From Plakobranchus ocellatus (lineage: Eukaryota > Mollusca > Gastropoda > Plakobranchidae), in NCBI GenBank assembly GCA_019648995.1, contig BLXT01004823.1:388062-413899 (forward strand): a stretch of 25,838 bases of DNA, in the 5' to 3' direction. The notes under the pieces are model-generated. The model did no database searches. It saw only the letters and a program-made list of their open reading frames with translations, and was not told the DNA's origin. This document shows positions 17,824 through 25,838 of the stretch, one piece after another (position 1 is the stretch's first letter; each line of letters opens with the position of its first letter). A program made the translations under genes and the position numbers.

Positions 17824-19200
17824 CTTCATCGACGAATTTGGTTCGTTATGTTGTATGAAGAGTCAGATGAATTAAACTCGTGTATGTCTCTGGATATTCC
17901 ATTGAGTGACATTGTATGCCTTCAAACTCAGGGGAATGACAACACGGGGGATATGATTTGCGTATGAAGGCAATGAACCGATGTAGCCCTGAAGGGATGG
18001 CTAATTTGAAAGAGGCACTTGGAAGACGAATCACATAACAATAATTTTGTAAGGTCACATTCATACTCAGATAACGTAGAATATGTGATCTACACGGTCC
18101 GTTTAGCAAAAAGACAAAGTAACATTAAGATAACTTTGTAAACATAGCATTCTCCACTAGATCACTCGGAGATCTCTCTTGGACGAAGCTGCTCCAGTGG
18201 TATAGATCAGTTGATAGTGATAAAGAGCTAGAGAACTTATCATTCTCACATCCAGCCATGCGCAGTCATAGTTTTCTGAAGTAAACAATTCTTCTAGCAT
18301 GTTGCCTTTAGCTTCCAGAGACACCGCGTATGAGAAACAGCAACAGCACCAATCGAACACCTGAGTATTCAAAATTATCAAACGCCAGGAGAATCTTGAT
18401 CATGATTATTAAACTAGAAAAAGGGTAGATCATTTAAAGACAGGAATATAGAAGAAGGGCGCAAGGGAGATTGCAGATTCCAATGCTTAAGAAAAAGTTC
18501 ATTGGGATATTTATTTCCGTTGTTTCATATGTTTTTTGTACGGTACAAATAGTGCAAAAGCAGATTAAAAATCAATTCAACAGCGCGAGATTTCATAAAC
18601 AAAATTCTCTCTGTTACATTGAATCGATGTACCCGTCTGCAAATTTAGAGATTTGGAAAATCTTATTTCTTGATACTCTTTGCATATGTGAGACTCTATG
18701 TTTTACACATCTTGAGAAAACAGACGAGTCAGGAGAGATTGAACCTGATATGAGAGAAAATCATAACGTCCACGCTTAAAAGGGGAAAGTGAAAAAAATA
18801 AGATGTAATAAATGTACGCAGAGCCATTACTGAAACAAAGGAACCCGAGGTTTTAACCAAATATGTAGATCTATACTTGCACACGGTACATACTTTGCAC
18901 TTTATATATATACGTGTGGCAATTGGTTACTATGGATTGAGTCTAAATCTAGACTTGGAATGGCTGAAGTTGTGATTTGGCCTTGTTTACTTATAGTTGT
19001 AATGATTGGTTAAAGTTTGAGTTAACCTAGGTTAGATTTGTTTTAGTTTACCAGTGCTATTATTGTTTTAACTTTGTTTACCATTTAGATCTAAAGATTT
19101 CCAGAAGTCGAACATGTAAGAAGATTGTTTACAGGAAGTTGTTAGAACCTATCTTAGTGACACGATAGTCATGTCATGCTTATGTTTAAAGGGGGGAGAC
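17824..19200. other. Interior of the large element, no intact gene
   Basis: Open frames at - 17846-18109, - 18157-18381 and + 18471-18779 (102 codons, one predicted membrane helix near residues 9-25) are the longest. None carries a recognised domain, and none has convincing splice or promoter context. The + 18471 frame is the only one that might be worth testing. Confidence 0.3.
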
Positions 19201-19207
19201 TTTTCGA

Positions 19208-19293
19208 TTGGTCAATATTTGTAGCTATTCTTGACTACAAACGTGTTCATTCTACTCTTTTCTAGAATGAGTTGTTTGTTTAATATTGACCAA
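19208..19293. repeat. Nested inverted repeats (three stems)
   Basis: The outer stem is TTGGTCAATATT (19208-19219) with AATATTGACCAA (19282-19293), 12/12. The inner stems are TTTGTAG/CTACAAA (19218-19224, 19235-19241) and TCATTCTA/TAGAATGA (19247-19254, 19263-19270). The arrangement folds as two hairpins on one base stem. No known RNA family is recognised. Confidence 0.5.
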
Positions 19294-20320
19294 ATAAGCT
19301 TATGAGTTGCATAACTAGTGTTTTCCAGAAGCTGGCTGTGGGCAGTAGATATGAATGAGAGCACTGTGCAATTGTTGGGAGAACTAACAGAGGTACTGAG
19401 GGATGTTAGCGAGCTTGTAGTTCTAAGTAATTAAGGAACTTAAATTGCTGCTGTGAAATTGTTCTTGATTCAAATTAATGACCTTTTCGTGAAATTTTCG
19501 GCAAGATTAGGAATGGTTTCAGTTGTCTGAATCATATATTAAGATTGAAGATAATGCAATTTATGACCAAATAGATCGCTGAAGCGTCCTCAAACATCTG
19601 GTCAAAGAAGTCAAAAGCTGTTCTTTCTGTATCAGTCGAAAATAGGTGGATGAATTTCACTCTTATGCAAAATAAGCCTGTAAAGAAGCAGATAAATCTG
19701 TGACACTCCAACTAGCCGCATGCATGTCTATTAAGGCAAAAACCACGTCGTAATGAAGGCATGATTTGATAAAAAAAAAACTTCAATATGTTCAAAAGAT
19801 ATTAAGCTAATAAAACGCCATGATTATGAATAGCAAATGATAAAAAAGTTCACTACATCACGCTCCAAAGAATCAGAATAGAAACACATGTAACATAAGG
19901 CACACATGTAATTATATCGTCTGAGAACAGTGGATCTGGTAATCGATGCCTCCCACTAAATTTTTTGATGAGCAAAAGCTAGAGAGAGACCTGTTTTGTT
20001 TTTGTTGAACAATAATTTGTACACACATATGTATGGTGCCATACATAACAGTAATGCACTGCTTGCGAATCGGTATCTATCTTCTCACATGATTACACAT
20101 AGCCATATCAAGAGCATTGGAGGGCCTAAAATACTGAAAATAAGGAAAAGAAAATAACGAGAAGGGAGATAAGGAAATGCAAGAGAGATGAGAAAGAAAA
20201 CTTAGAAATAAAGCGAAAAGAAAGAGCTGGAATGAACGGGAGAAAATACAAAAGCGGAGAGACTAAGAGAGAGAAGTATAGAGGGGGAGAGACAAAGAAG
20301 GAGAAGAATAGGATGATGGA
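19294..20320. other. Interior of the large element, no gene seen
   Basis: AT-rich with no domain-bearing frame. It ends in an A/G-rich tract leading into the GA microsatellite. Confidence 0.45.
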
Positions 20321-20324
20321 GAAG

Positions 20325-20327
<3 letters not shown>

Positions 20328-20377
<50 letters not shown>
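20328..20377 (+). repeat. (GA)n microsatellite
   Basis: This is a near-perfect AG dinucleotide run of about 24 units in a longer purine-rich stretch (20120-20377). Frames through it are low-complexity artefacts. Confidence 0.95.
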
Positions 20378-20378
<1 letters not shown>

Positions 20379-20884
20379 CAGAGTATAGCAGACATAGAGG
20401 TTTACTTAACATGTTCATTTCTATTGGTTAGGTTTCCAATATCGCCAATTTGCTGGTTTCTATGAATGCATTATTCGATTGACATAGTATTTGGGCTTTC
20501 TCTTCTTTACTTACAAGAAACTTTGCTACAAAGTCGATCGGTATAAATGATACTGTTTTAATTTAAAAAAACTATTAGGATTGTTATTAGGGGTTTGAAA
20601 AATGTGCTTAAATGTTTGTATTGTCCTCTATAAACTATCATGCATAGGAACATTTAAATATCAATCAAAATTTCAAGCTAAAGTCTTGTATCCCTACCTC
20701 CACACCGAACTTCGAAAAGAAAGCAAGCACACAAAAAAACCAAAGATAAGACAAACATACGAGTAAGAAAATGCCGGATCAAAAATGATTTATTTTGGTA
20801 TTAAATTTTGCTATGCTGTGCCGTAAGTGCTCAACAGCTATGTATCTATATTTTTGGGACTTGGTGTAAATCGATTTTACAACA

Positions 20885-21064
20885 GCCGTAAGTGCCCTTA
20901 CGTCTCTAATCAATGATGAATATACGATTCAAAAGCAACGTAAGTGCCCTTACGGCTCTAATCAATGACGAATTTTCGATTCAAAAGCACCGTGAGTGCC
21001 CTTACGGCTCTAATCAATGACGAATTTTCGATTCAAAAGCACCGTAAGTGCCCTTACGGCTCCA
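20885..21064 (+). repeat. 52-bp tandem array of hairpin units
   Basis: The hairpin CCGTAAG-TGCC-CTTACGG occurs four times, with CGTAAG starts at 20887, 20939, 20991 (as CGTGAG) and 21043, an exact 52-bp period. Each is followed by CTCTAATCAATGACGAAT and TTTCGATTCAAAAGCA. Units 2 and 3 are nearly identical. A half-copy (CCGTAAGTGC) lies at 20821. Subterminal arrays of this kind are commonly transposase-binding zones; that role is an inference here. Confidence 0.9.
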
Positions 21065-21256
21065 ATAAAATATTTTAGCAACTTCACAATTGCCGTATGT
21101 CTTATAACTCAGAAACCAGTGGCGATTATCCAAAAAATTCTATAGACAAAGAAAGATACATAGAAAAAAAGCTTTCACTCCAATGTAGAAGAGAATTGGT
21201 AAAGAATGGTAAAAATGGGACAGTTTTTTCATCCTCCTGAAAAATTTTCCCAGTGG

Positions 21257-21286
21257 CGCTTACGGCAGTAATCAATACTACCCGCG
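21257..21286 (-). repeat. Right terminal inverted repeat
   Basis: Inverted copy of 15628-15657, 28/30 identical, ending ACTACCCGCG. Confidence 0.8.
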
Positions 21287-22130
21287 TATTATGAGTTACT
21301 CCAAAGAAATACCATGGGACTCTGAGGCCATTCTCGTGCTGTGACTGGTGGATTGGAACGTGTCGGTGTCAATCTCTATGAGTAGTACGCCAATTACCGG
21401 CAACAGATTGTCTCCCCGCCGCTTCATAAGGTTTCTGAAGATGTGAAGATTATCTAAGAACCGAGGTTACGTTATAGGTACATAATATTATATAACAAAA
21501 TAAAGGACTAACCCTCCAACCGATTATCATCAGAGAGTTCGAATTTTTTTAGTGTTTGTAATAGATTCTAGCCTTTTTGTAGTGACATGACAAGAAAAAT
21601 AAAATGATGCATTATAATAATATTCATATATGAATGGATTGAGATCTTAGACCCGAAATCGGAAATATAAGTGCCGGTTCTAAATTTCAGTTCCTTGAGG
21701 AAGACTCCGTGATGATAAACCTCTGTTTATACCAAAGTCGATCAGAGAACCAATTTAGATATCAGGCGATTAAAGTCATCTTTTATAGAATAATTTTTGT
21801 GTATTTCGTCAGGTGCAAGAAGCCTTAATGTTGTCATTTTTTTTTAAATGAAGAGCGTACTTTTTGGTGAAATCGTTGATTTGTATAAAAGCCCCCTTAA
21901 AAAGAATGTGGTTAAAAAGTTTAGTAGTTCTATGGGAGGAGGGAAGTGGGTTTGTGCGCTCAACAGAGATGGGCCCTTCGGTGACAATGTATTTATAGGT
22001 AACAGCTCGCCTACAATAGAATATTTGCCATACTGGTAAAGCCTGTATCCTAACACGTCCCCTTTTGTACCTCAACAATTCTTTAGCAAAAAAAAAAAGT
22101 TCTGATATGGTGGCAAAATAAAAATTGGGT
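21287..22130. other. Intergenic sequence, no gene seen
   Basis: The 169-codon minus frame at 21809-22318 gets its N-terminal half from the SINE and its C-terminal half from unique AT-rich sequence. It is not supported as a gene. Confidence 0.5.
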
Positions 22131-22282
22131 TGGTTTTTGCATAGCCAGACCACAACACGGAAATTCCAGGCTTTCAAGCCCTCCGCCAGGGTAATGTGCA
22201 AGTGGCGGGGTTCGAAATGCGACAGAAGAGTTTCCGCGGATATCTGGGCGGCTTCACTATCCATATTGCCACCAGCGCCTCC
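22131..22282 (-). mobile_element. tRNA-derived SINE, copy 2
   Basis: In the - sense the tRNA-like head is GGCGCTGGTGGCAATATGG..., with box A near TGGCAATATGG and box B CATTTCGAACCCC. The body follows: GGCGGAGGGCTTGAAAGCCT, then GTGGTCTGGCTATGCAAAAA. The body aligns with copy 1 (GACGGAGGGCCTGAAAGCCT / GGCCTGGCTATATAAAAA). No clear target duplication was found, and the tRNA part is more diverged than the body. Confidence 0.8.
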
Positions 22283-22549
22283 GCGATGTTTTAAACTGAA
22301 ACGGCTGCCTCTACCCAATATGCATGTAACGGCTATCTCTAAACAACTTTAAATCTAATGCACATGCAAACCTCAAAGAGGGGATCGATGTTATCGTTGG
22401 TGAGTGTACCCCGTTGGGTCTCCAAAACAAATAACGTTTCCAATAACTACCATCCACATATTTAAGGAAATGCATTTTAGATTTAAATAATATTATTAAA
22501 TACAACTGGATGGTGCCGCGCACTATAGTTTATCCCTCTTTCATTTCTG
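22283..22549. other. Spacer between the SINE and the LINE tail
   Basis: No feature supported. Confidence 0.4.
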
Positions 22550-23705
22550 TCATTCATCATTAGGTACCTTGTCTGGAACAGACATTGGCGATCATATTCC
22601 TCCACTCAAACCTATTTTCAGTTAACCTTATAAAGTTGTTATTGCTACCCTTGCCTATTGCCCATGACTTAAGATTTTCAATAAATAAAAGTTATTCTCT
22701 GTCACCTCTACTGCGTTTGTCTTCAATCTTTCTGGTGATTGCCAAGTATTCTAAACCCTTATGTCGGCAAATATGGCCTAAAAACTGTAGTTGCCTTTGT
22801 CTTAGGATTTCAATTAATGATAGCTCGAGATCAGAACCAATTCATTTGAATTTTTTTCTGTCCATGATATCCTCATCATTTTTCTGTTAAACCACATCTC
22901 TACTGCCTCTAGTTTTTTCTCTATTTCTTTGATTATTGTCCAACATTCACTACCATACAAAAGTACTGACCATACTTATGCTTTAATTACCTTTATTTTG
23001 GTTTTCATACTTATGTTTCTATTTGTCAGTATTTGGTTCATTTATTGGAATGTATCTTTGGCCATGGCTATTCTTTTACTTATTTCACTTGTGCATCTGC
23101 CATCTGATGTTATCACGTAACCTAGATATTTGAATTTTGGGATTTTTTCGCCTTTGCTAACGAGATTGCTCTTGGGGTTAGAGGATTTCTTTAAGATGAC
23201 TTTACATTCCGTTTTCTTTACATTCAAAGACAGGCCCATTCTTTCGCTCTCTATAACTACAATATCTACAAGTTTTTGGAGTTGTTCGCCAGATTCTCCT
23301 ATTAAAACTGTATCATTTGCATACCTGAGATTATTAAGATTTTTTCCATTTATGTTTTAGGAATACCATGAAGATTCCTAAAGATTATTTCACTATTTAT
23401 AGGTTAAAAAGATCAGGAGACATTACACATCTGCGCCTCACACCTCTTTTGATGGGTTTGAAATCACTATGTTTTCCTAAAACTCTTACAGATGCAGTCT
23501 GGTCCTAGTATAAATTTCTGATTACTCTCAAATATTTCCCATCGATGTCTAATTTTTCTAGCACACGAAACAGTTCTACATATCTTTCTTGGTCAAAAGC
23601 CTTAGAATAATCAATAAAACAGAGGTGGAGATCTTGTTTTCATTTCTGTATTCTATGATAATTAATAAAATTGATCTTTCTATCCAAAAACTCATAAGCC
23701 CGAAT
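22550..23705 (-). pseudogene. LINE reverse transcriptase, copy B (5'-truncated, inactive)
   Basis: Reading the - strand, in order: YEFLDRKINFI (~23700); CFIDYSKAFDQERYVELFRV (RT motif A with FID.SKAFD); VLEKLDIDGKYLRVIRNLY; KPIKRGVRRRCVMSPDLFN (motif B, usual RGVRQGC..SP.LFN); NLNNLRYANDTVLIGESGEQ (motif C, 23312-23323); MGLSLNVKKTECKV and KFKYLGYVITSDGRCTSEIS; then the C-terminal region shared with copy A, ending NVCSRQGT and TAA (22560-22562). Several frameshifts and stops break it. The motif C YADD has become YAND and motif B RQGC has become RRRC. The tail is TGATGAATGA. The 5' end near 23705 is a truncation; no endonuclease is present. Confidence 0.9.
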
Positions 23706-24302
23706 CTGAAACAACATCCCAAGTTCACTATTTTTTGCCTGTATCTTTGGTATTGATTTTGCCGTCAATCTGTTTCACATTTTATACTGATGAAGCCAGT
23801 ACGACGAAACGGTTTGATGTTTATTTACTATTACTTTGTCAGCACGTTTAGTGTTATGTAATATCTAGTTGGCAACTTTTTACTTTATCTTTATTTCAAA
23901 TGTACATATCACTGGAATATAGTCTGAATTACAATCGACCCTCAGCAATGATTTGGATGTTTTAATGGTGTTTCGGAATCGTTTCTAAATGAGCATATAA
24001 TCTATTTTGTTTCTACATCTTTCAACAGGACTCTTCCATGCCCACTTCCGTCTAAGATGATTTTAATACAAAGTATTAATTGTGATGGTAAAATCATTGA
24101 TTTGGCAAAATTCAATAAGCTTACTTCCACATTCCTTACCTGTCCCCATACCTTTGGACCCGACAACATCTTCTACCTTTCATTCCCAACTTTAAATTGG
24201 AATTTCCCATATTATTATGTCCTGGGATTTCACATAGTCCTTTGCTTTTTTTTATTTCTTCCTAAAATTTTCTAGTTTTTCATCCTCACTATCCTAGGGG
24301 GC
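23706..24302. other. Intergenic sequence, no gene seen
   Basis: AT-rich with no domain-bearing frame. A short TACTG...CAGTA hairpin lies at 23785-23801. Confidence 0.45.
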
Positions 24303-24415
24303 TAGGGGGCTCGGAACTCCTCCCCTGCAAAAGTTATGTATCTGTGGATGTTGATTATGTACTATTTTAGTGCCAGGAAAGGCCACATTTTCATCCTTAA
24401 ATTGCAAAAATTCGT
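24303..24415 (+). repeat. Dispersed repeat, copy 2 (partner at 2347-2470)
   Basis: It has the same ordered blocks as copy 1: CTGCAAAAG, CTGTGGATGTTGATTATGTA, CTATTTT, GGCCACATT, AAATTGCAAAAATTCGT. It ends about 75 bp before the Ig-like exon. Confidence 0.85.
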
Positions 24416-24490
24416 CCTTTCTGGAGTACTTGATTTTGTTCATGTCAGTATGAGTACCTAAAATTAGGACTCAGTGTCACACTCCTCTAG

Positions 24491-24790
24491 TAAATTGAAG
24501 ATGTATCAGAGAGGTAACCGCACAGTTCGATCTCTGGCTTGCCATCTTGCAGAATCTCAATTGCCTTTTCATGTTTCATGGTTGAAAGATGAACGACTGC
24601 TCAATCTTTGGTGGCAAATATGGAGCAAGAGTGATGCCTTTTTGAAAACCAAAGACACGTGGGTGCGCAGTTCGCTGTCGGGAAAACAGCAACTCATTTG
24701 GGATGAACGATTCGTTCTCTCTAAGCGTTACTGTTACCAAAGATAGTATATGTAAAGATACTCAGGCTAGCTATTTCTGCGTGCACAGCC
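24491..24790 (+). pseudogene. Immunoglobulin-like domain exon with a frameshift
   Basis: After an acceptor-like CACTCCTCTAG (ending at 24490) the frame reads RTVRSLACHLAESQLPFHVS then WLKDERLL: Cys at 24540-24542 and Trp at 24579-24581, 13 residues apart, as in strands B and C of an Ig fold. Between about 24700 and 24746 the coding frame moves by +1 and continues SFSLSVTVTKDSICKDTQAS then YFCVHSP, where A-S-Y-F-C is the strand F signature (A-x-Y-x-C) with Cys at 24778-24780. The Cys-Cys distance of ~79 residues fits a V-like Ig domain. The frame change may be a real mutation or an assembly indel. Gastropod immune Ig proteins are one possible source; this is inference. No gene symbol can be given. 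Confidence 0.45.
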
Positions 24791-25096
24791 CACTTGCAAC
24801 GCCACCGAATTTTTTTTTCTTTCTTATCCTCTTTTTCTTTGTCTCTATATCTAGATCTATTTGCCATCTTCTGTCTATTAGTCCACCATTAAATTTTTCA
24901 TCACCAATCTCAAAAAAAATTTTCATGGCACTCCCTTTAATTTTATTACAAGTTAAGGCTACATCATTTTTTTTTAATTCAATGTTTTTTTGCGACTTCG
25001 TTGTTGAGAAGGGATAGAGATGTTAATTTAGTTTTCCTCAAAATTATGAGTAGATGAATAGGTGAATTGATAATATATATATATTTATATATAATT

Positions 25097-25097
<1 letters not shown>
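24791..25097. other. AT-rich spacer, no gene seen
   Basis: T-rich runs and a TA-rich lead-in to the microsatellite. The open plus frame here is the low-complexity continuation of the Ig frame. Confidence 0.45.
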
Positions 25098-25128
<31 letters not shown>

Positions 25129-25188
25129 TGTATGTATGTATGTATGTATGTATGTATGTATGTGTGTATGTATGTGTGTATGTATGTA
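25098..25188 (+). repeat. (TATG)n microsatellite
   Basis: About 22 TATG/TGTG tetramers, almost perfect on the left and with TGTG variants at the right. Frames through it are artefacts. Confidence 0.95.
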
Positions 25189-25825
25189 AGCGCAGATTCA
25201 GTTTTTTATACTTAGATATAGATTTAGATCTGTTTGTTTGTTTTCTAATAGTAATTATGAATAAACATAATCAAGCTCCATATATTTAACACAATTCATA
25301 AGTTTTAGGCACTTTGGCAGTTTACGAAGGGTGTAAAAAAAAAGTTTAAACAAAAGAAATCGACCTAATGAGATGTTGAAATCATAGGCTGGGTTCACTT
25401 TTGTAATACACAATAATAGAGTAAGGCAATCGAGATAGCTCATCTGGCCCACGTACAAAGGGGTCGTCGGCCACGGGACTTCGTGCACGCATAAAATGTA
25501 AGGCTAAAGTAAGCTATTACTACACCAGAGTCAGCACATTTGTTTTTTGAGCTTTTTACGTTTTAAAAAAACTGGGTTTTTTCCTTTATTATCAATCAAT
25601 ATGTTACAATATAATTAGTCCCACGGATGAGGAATCCATTCGACCCCCTTCCACTTCTGAGAGGTGACTTTTAATTGTTTTTTATCATGAGACAATGTTT
25701 GAGTAAAAAGAACTTAACTGGTAAAAATCTGTGTAAAAAAGGACTATACAAGAATGTCATGGGGTCACAATAGAAATAATATCCTTTTTAAAAGCATTAC
25801 ATGGTTAAGGGGGTTGGTAATCTTT
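25189..25825. other. Intergenic sequence, no gene seen
   Basis: The segment at 25418-25490 is locally GC-rich with a weak tRNA-like word (ATAGCTCATCTGG) but no box B. Nothing else can be supported. Confidence 0.45.
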
Positions 25826-25838
25826 CCCCCCCCCCCCC
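25826..25838. other. Poly-C run at the window end
   Basis: Thirteen C at the very end. Like the C- and G-runs next to N at 12116 and 15586, this probably marks a sequencing or assembly breakpoint. Confidence 0.7.

Larger units (their letters stand above)
15628..21286. mobile_element. Putative large terminal-inverted-repeat element, 5.66 kb
   Basis: The left end 15628-15657 begins CGCGGGT and continues with TATTGATTACTGCCGTAAG. The right end 21257-21286 is its inverted copy, 28 of 30 positions identical. Flanks are GGATTATT at left and TATTATGAG at right, giving a possible ATTAT duplication displaced by one base. Both subterminal zones hold CCGTAAG/CTTACGG hairpins linked to TAATCAATGAC. A solo LTR at 16574-17818 was inserted later; without it the element would be ~4.4 kb. 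No transposase can be named. It could instead be two separate elements of one family whose ends happen to face each other. Confidence 0.5.

Noticed and set aside
18471..18779. 102-codon plus frame with one hydrophobic segment
   Set aside because: It has no recognised family, no splice or promoter context, and lies inside the repeat-bounded interval. It is kept only as a low-confidence mention.
20126..20465. Open frames on both strands through the GA repeat
   Set aside because: Low-complexity translation of a dinucleotide microsatellite.
21809..22318. 169-codon minus-strand open frame
   Set aside because: Its N-terminal half is the translation of the tRNA-derived SINE and its C-terminal half is AT-rich unique DNA. 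There is no domain or splice support.
23785..23810. Hammerhead ribozyme-like core CTGATGA ... GAAAC
   Set aside because: The core words are present, but stem II pairs poorly, no partner for stem III with a cleavage site was found, and a TACTG/CAGTA hairpin competes with the fold.
25104..25289. Open frame of repeated MYVC residues
   Set aside because: It is a translation of the TATG microsatellite.
25417..25485. Possible tRNA-like head (ATAGCTCATCTGG)
   Set aside because: The word resembles box A, but no box B or cloverleaf follows.

Overview
The window is AT-rich, intron-containing animal DNA with one N-run of assembly gap, microsatellites and many degraded mobile elements. The fragmentary genes, the tRNA-derived SINEs, the non-LTR retrotransposon tails and the bivalve/gastropod-like 'AAGGGCCATAACTC' word point to a lophotrochozoan invertebrate, most likely a mollusc. 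That taxon is an inference; nothing here fixes the species. There are no bacterial operons, ribosome binding sites or CRISPR arrays.

Host genes are sparse. On the + strand the window opens inside an intron and then holds the last coding exon (197-664) of a major-facilitator transporter that looks like SLC22 (organic cation/anion transporter). On the - strand, 9108-9698 is the 3' coding exon of a small two-helix mitochondrial membrane protein of the TMEM70/TMEM186/TMEM223 group, closest by eye to TMEM186, the complex I assembly factor. Its start codon must lie in an upstream exon, and a 7-codon candidate is at 10904-10924. Short exon-like segments that were found by reading, because they are too short for ordinary ORF calling, are at 6280-6450 (+, with an in-frame TAG), 8366-8485 (+), 11509-11593 (-) and 10841-10924 (-). 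At 24491-24790 (+) lies a frameshifted immunoglobulin-like domain.

Mobile DNA dominates. From left to right: a dispersed repeat with copies at 2347-2470 and 24303-24415; a degraded protein-coding repeat on the - strand (3158-4148); a direct duplication at 4447-4950; tandem repeat fields at 6990-7795 and 7836-8270; a TTAA-flanked piggyBac-type MITE (10415-10810); a tRNA-derived SINE with an 11-bp target-site duplication (12078-12254); a LINE RNase H/zinc-knuckle remnant (12330-13070); a second TTAA-flanked MITE (13150-13415); a 5'-truncated LINE 3' end on the - strand (14186-14745); and a second, longer copy of that LINE family (22550-23705), whose reverse transcriptase active site has changed from YADD to YAND. 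A second SINE copy lies at 22131-22282.

The most unusual structure is 15628-21286. Two 30-bp termini, 28/30 identical and inverted, bound 5.66 kb. Inside both ends are hairpin-forming CCGTAAG...CTTACGG motifs linked to TAATCAATGAC; on the right these form a 52-bp tandem array. The interval has been interrupted by a 1.25-kb solo LTR (16574-17818) with TGTTAG...CTAACA ends and a perfect GGCAC target-site duplication, and a broken minus-strand coding remnant abuts the LTR. This may be an undescribed large transposon family with palindromic subterminal repeats. The functional genes do not act together in any visible pathway; the window is a repeat-rich intergenic/intronic landscape with pieces of a few genes.
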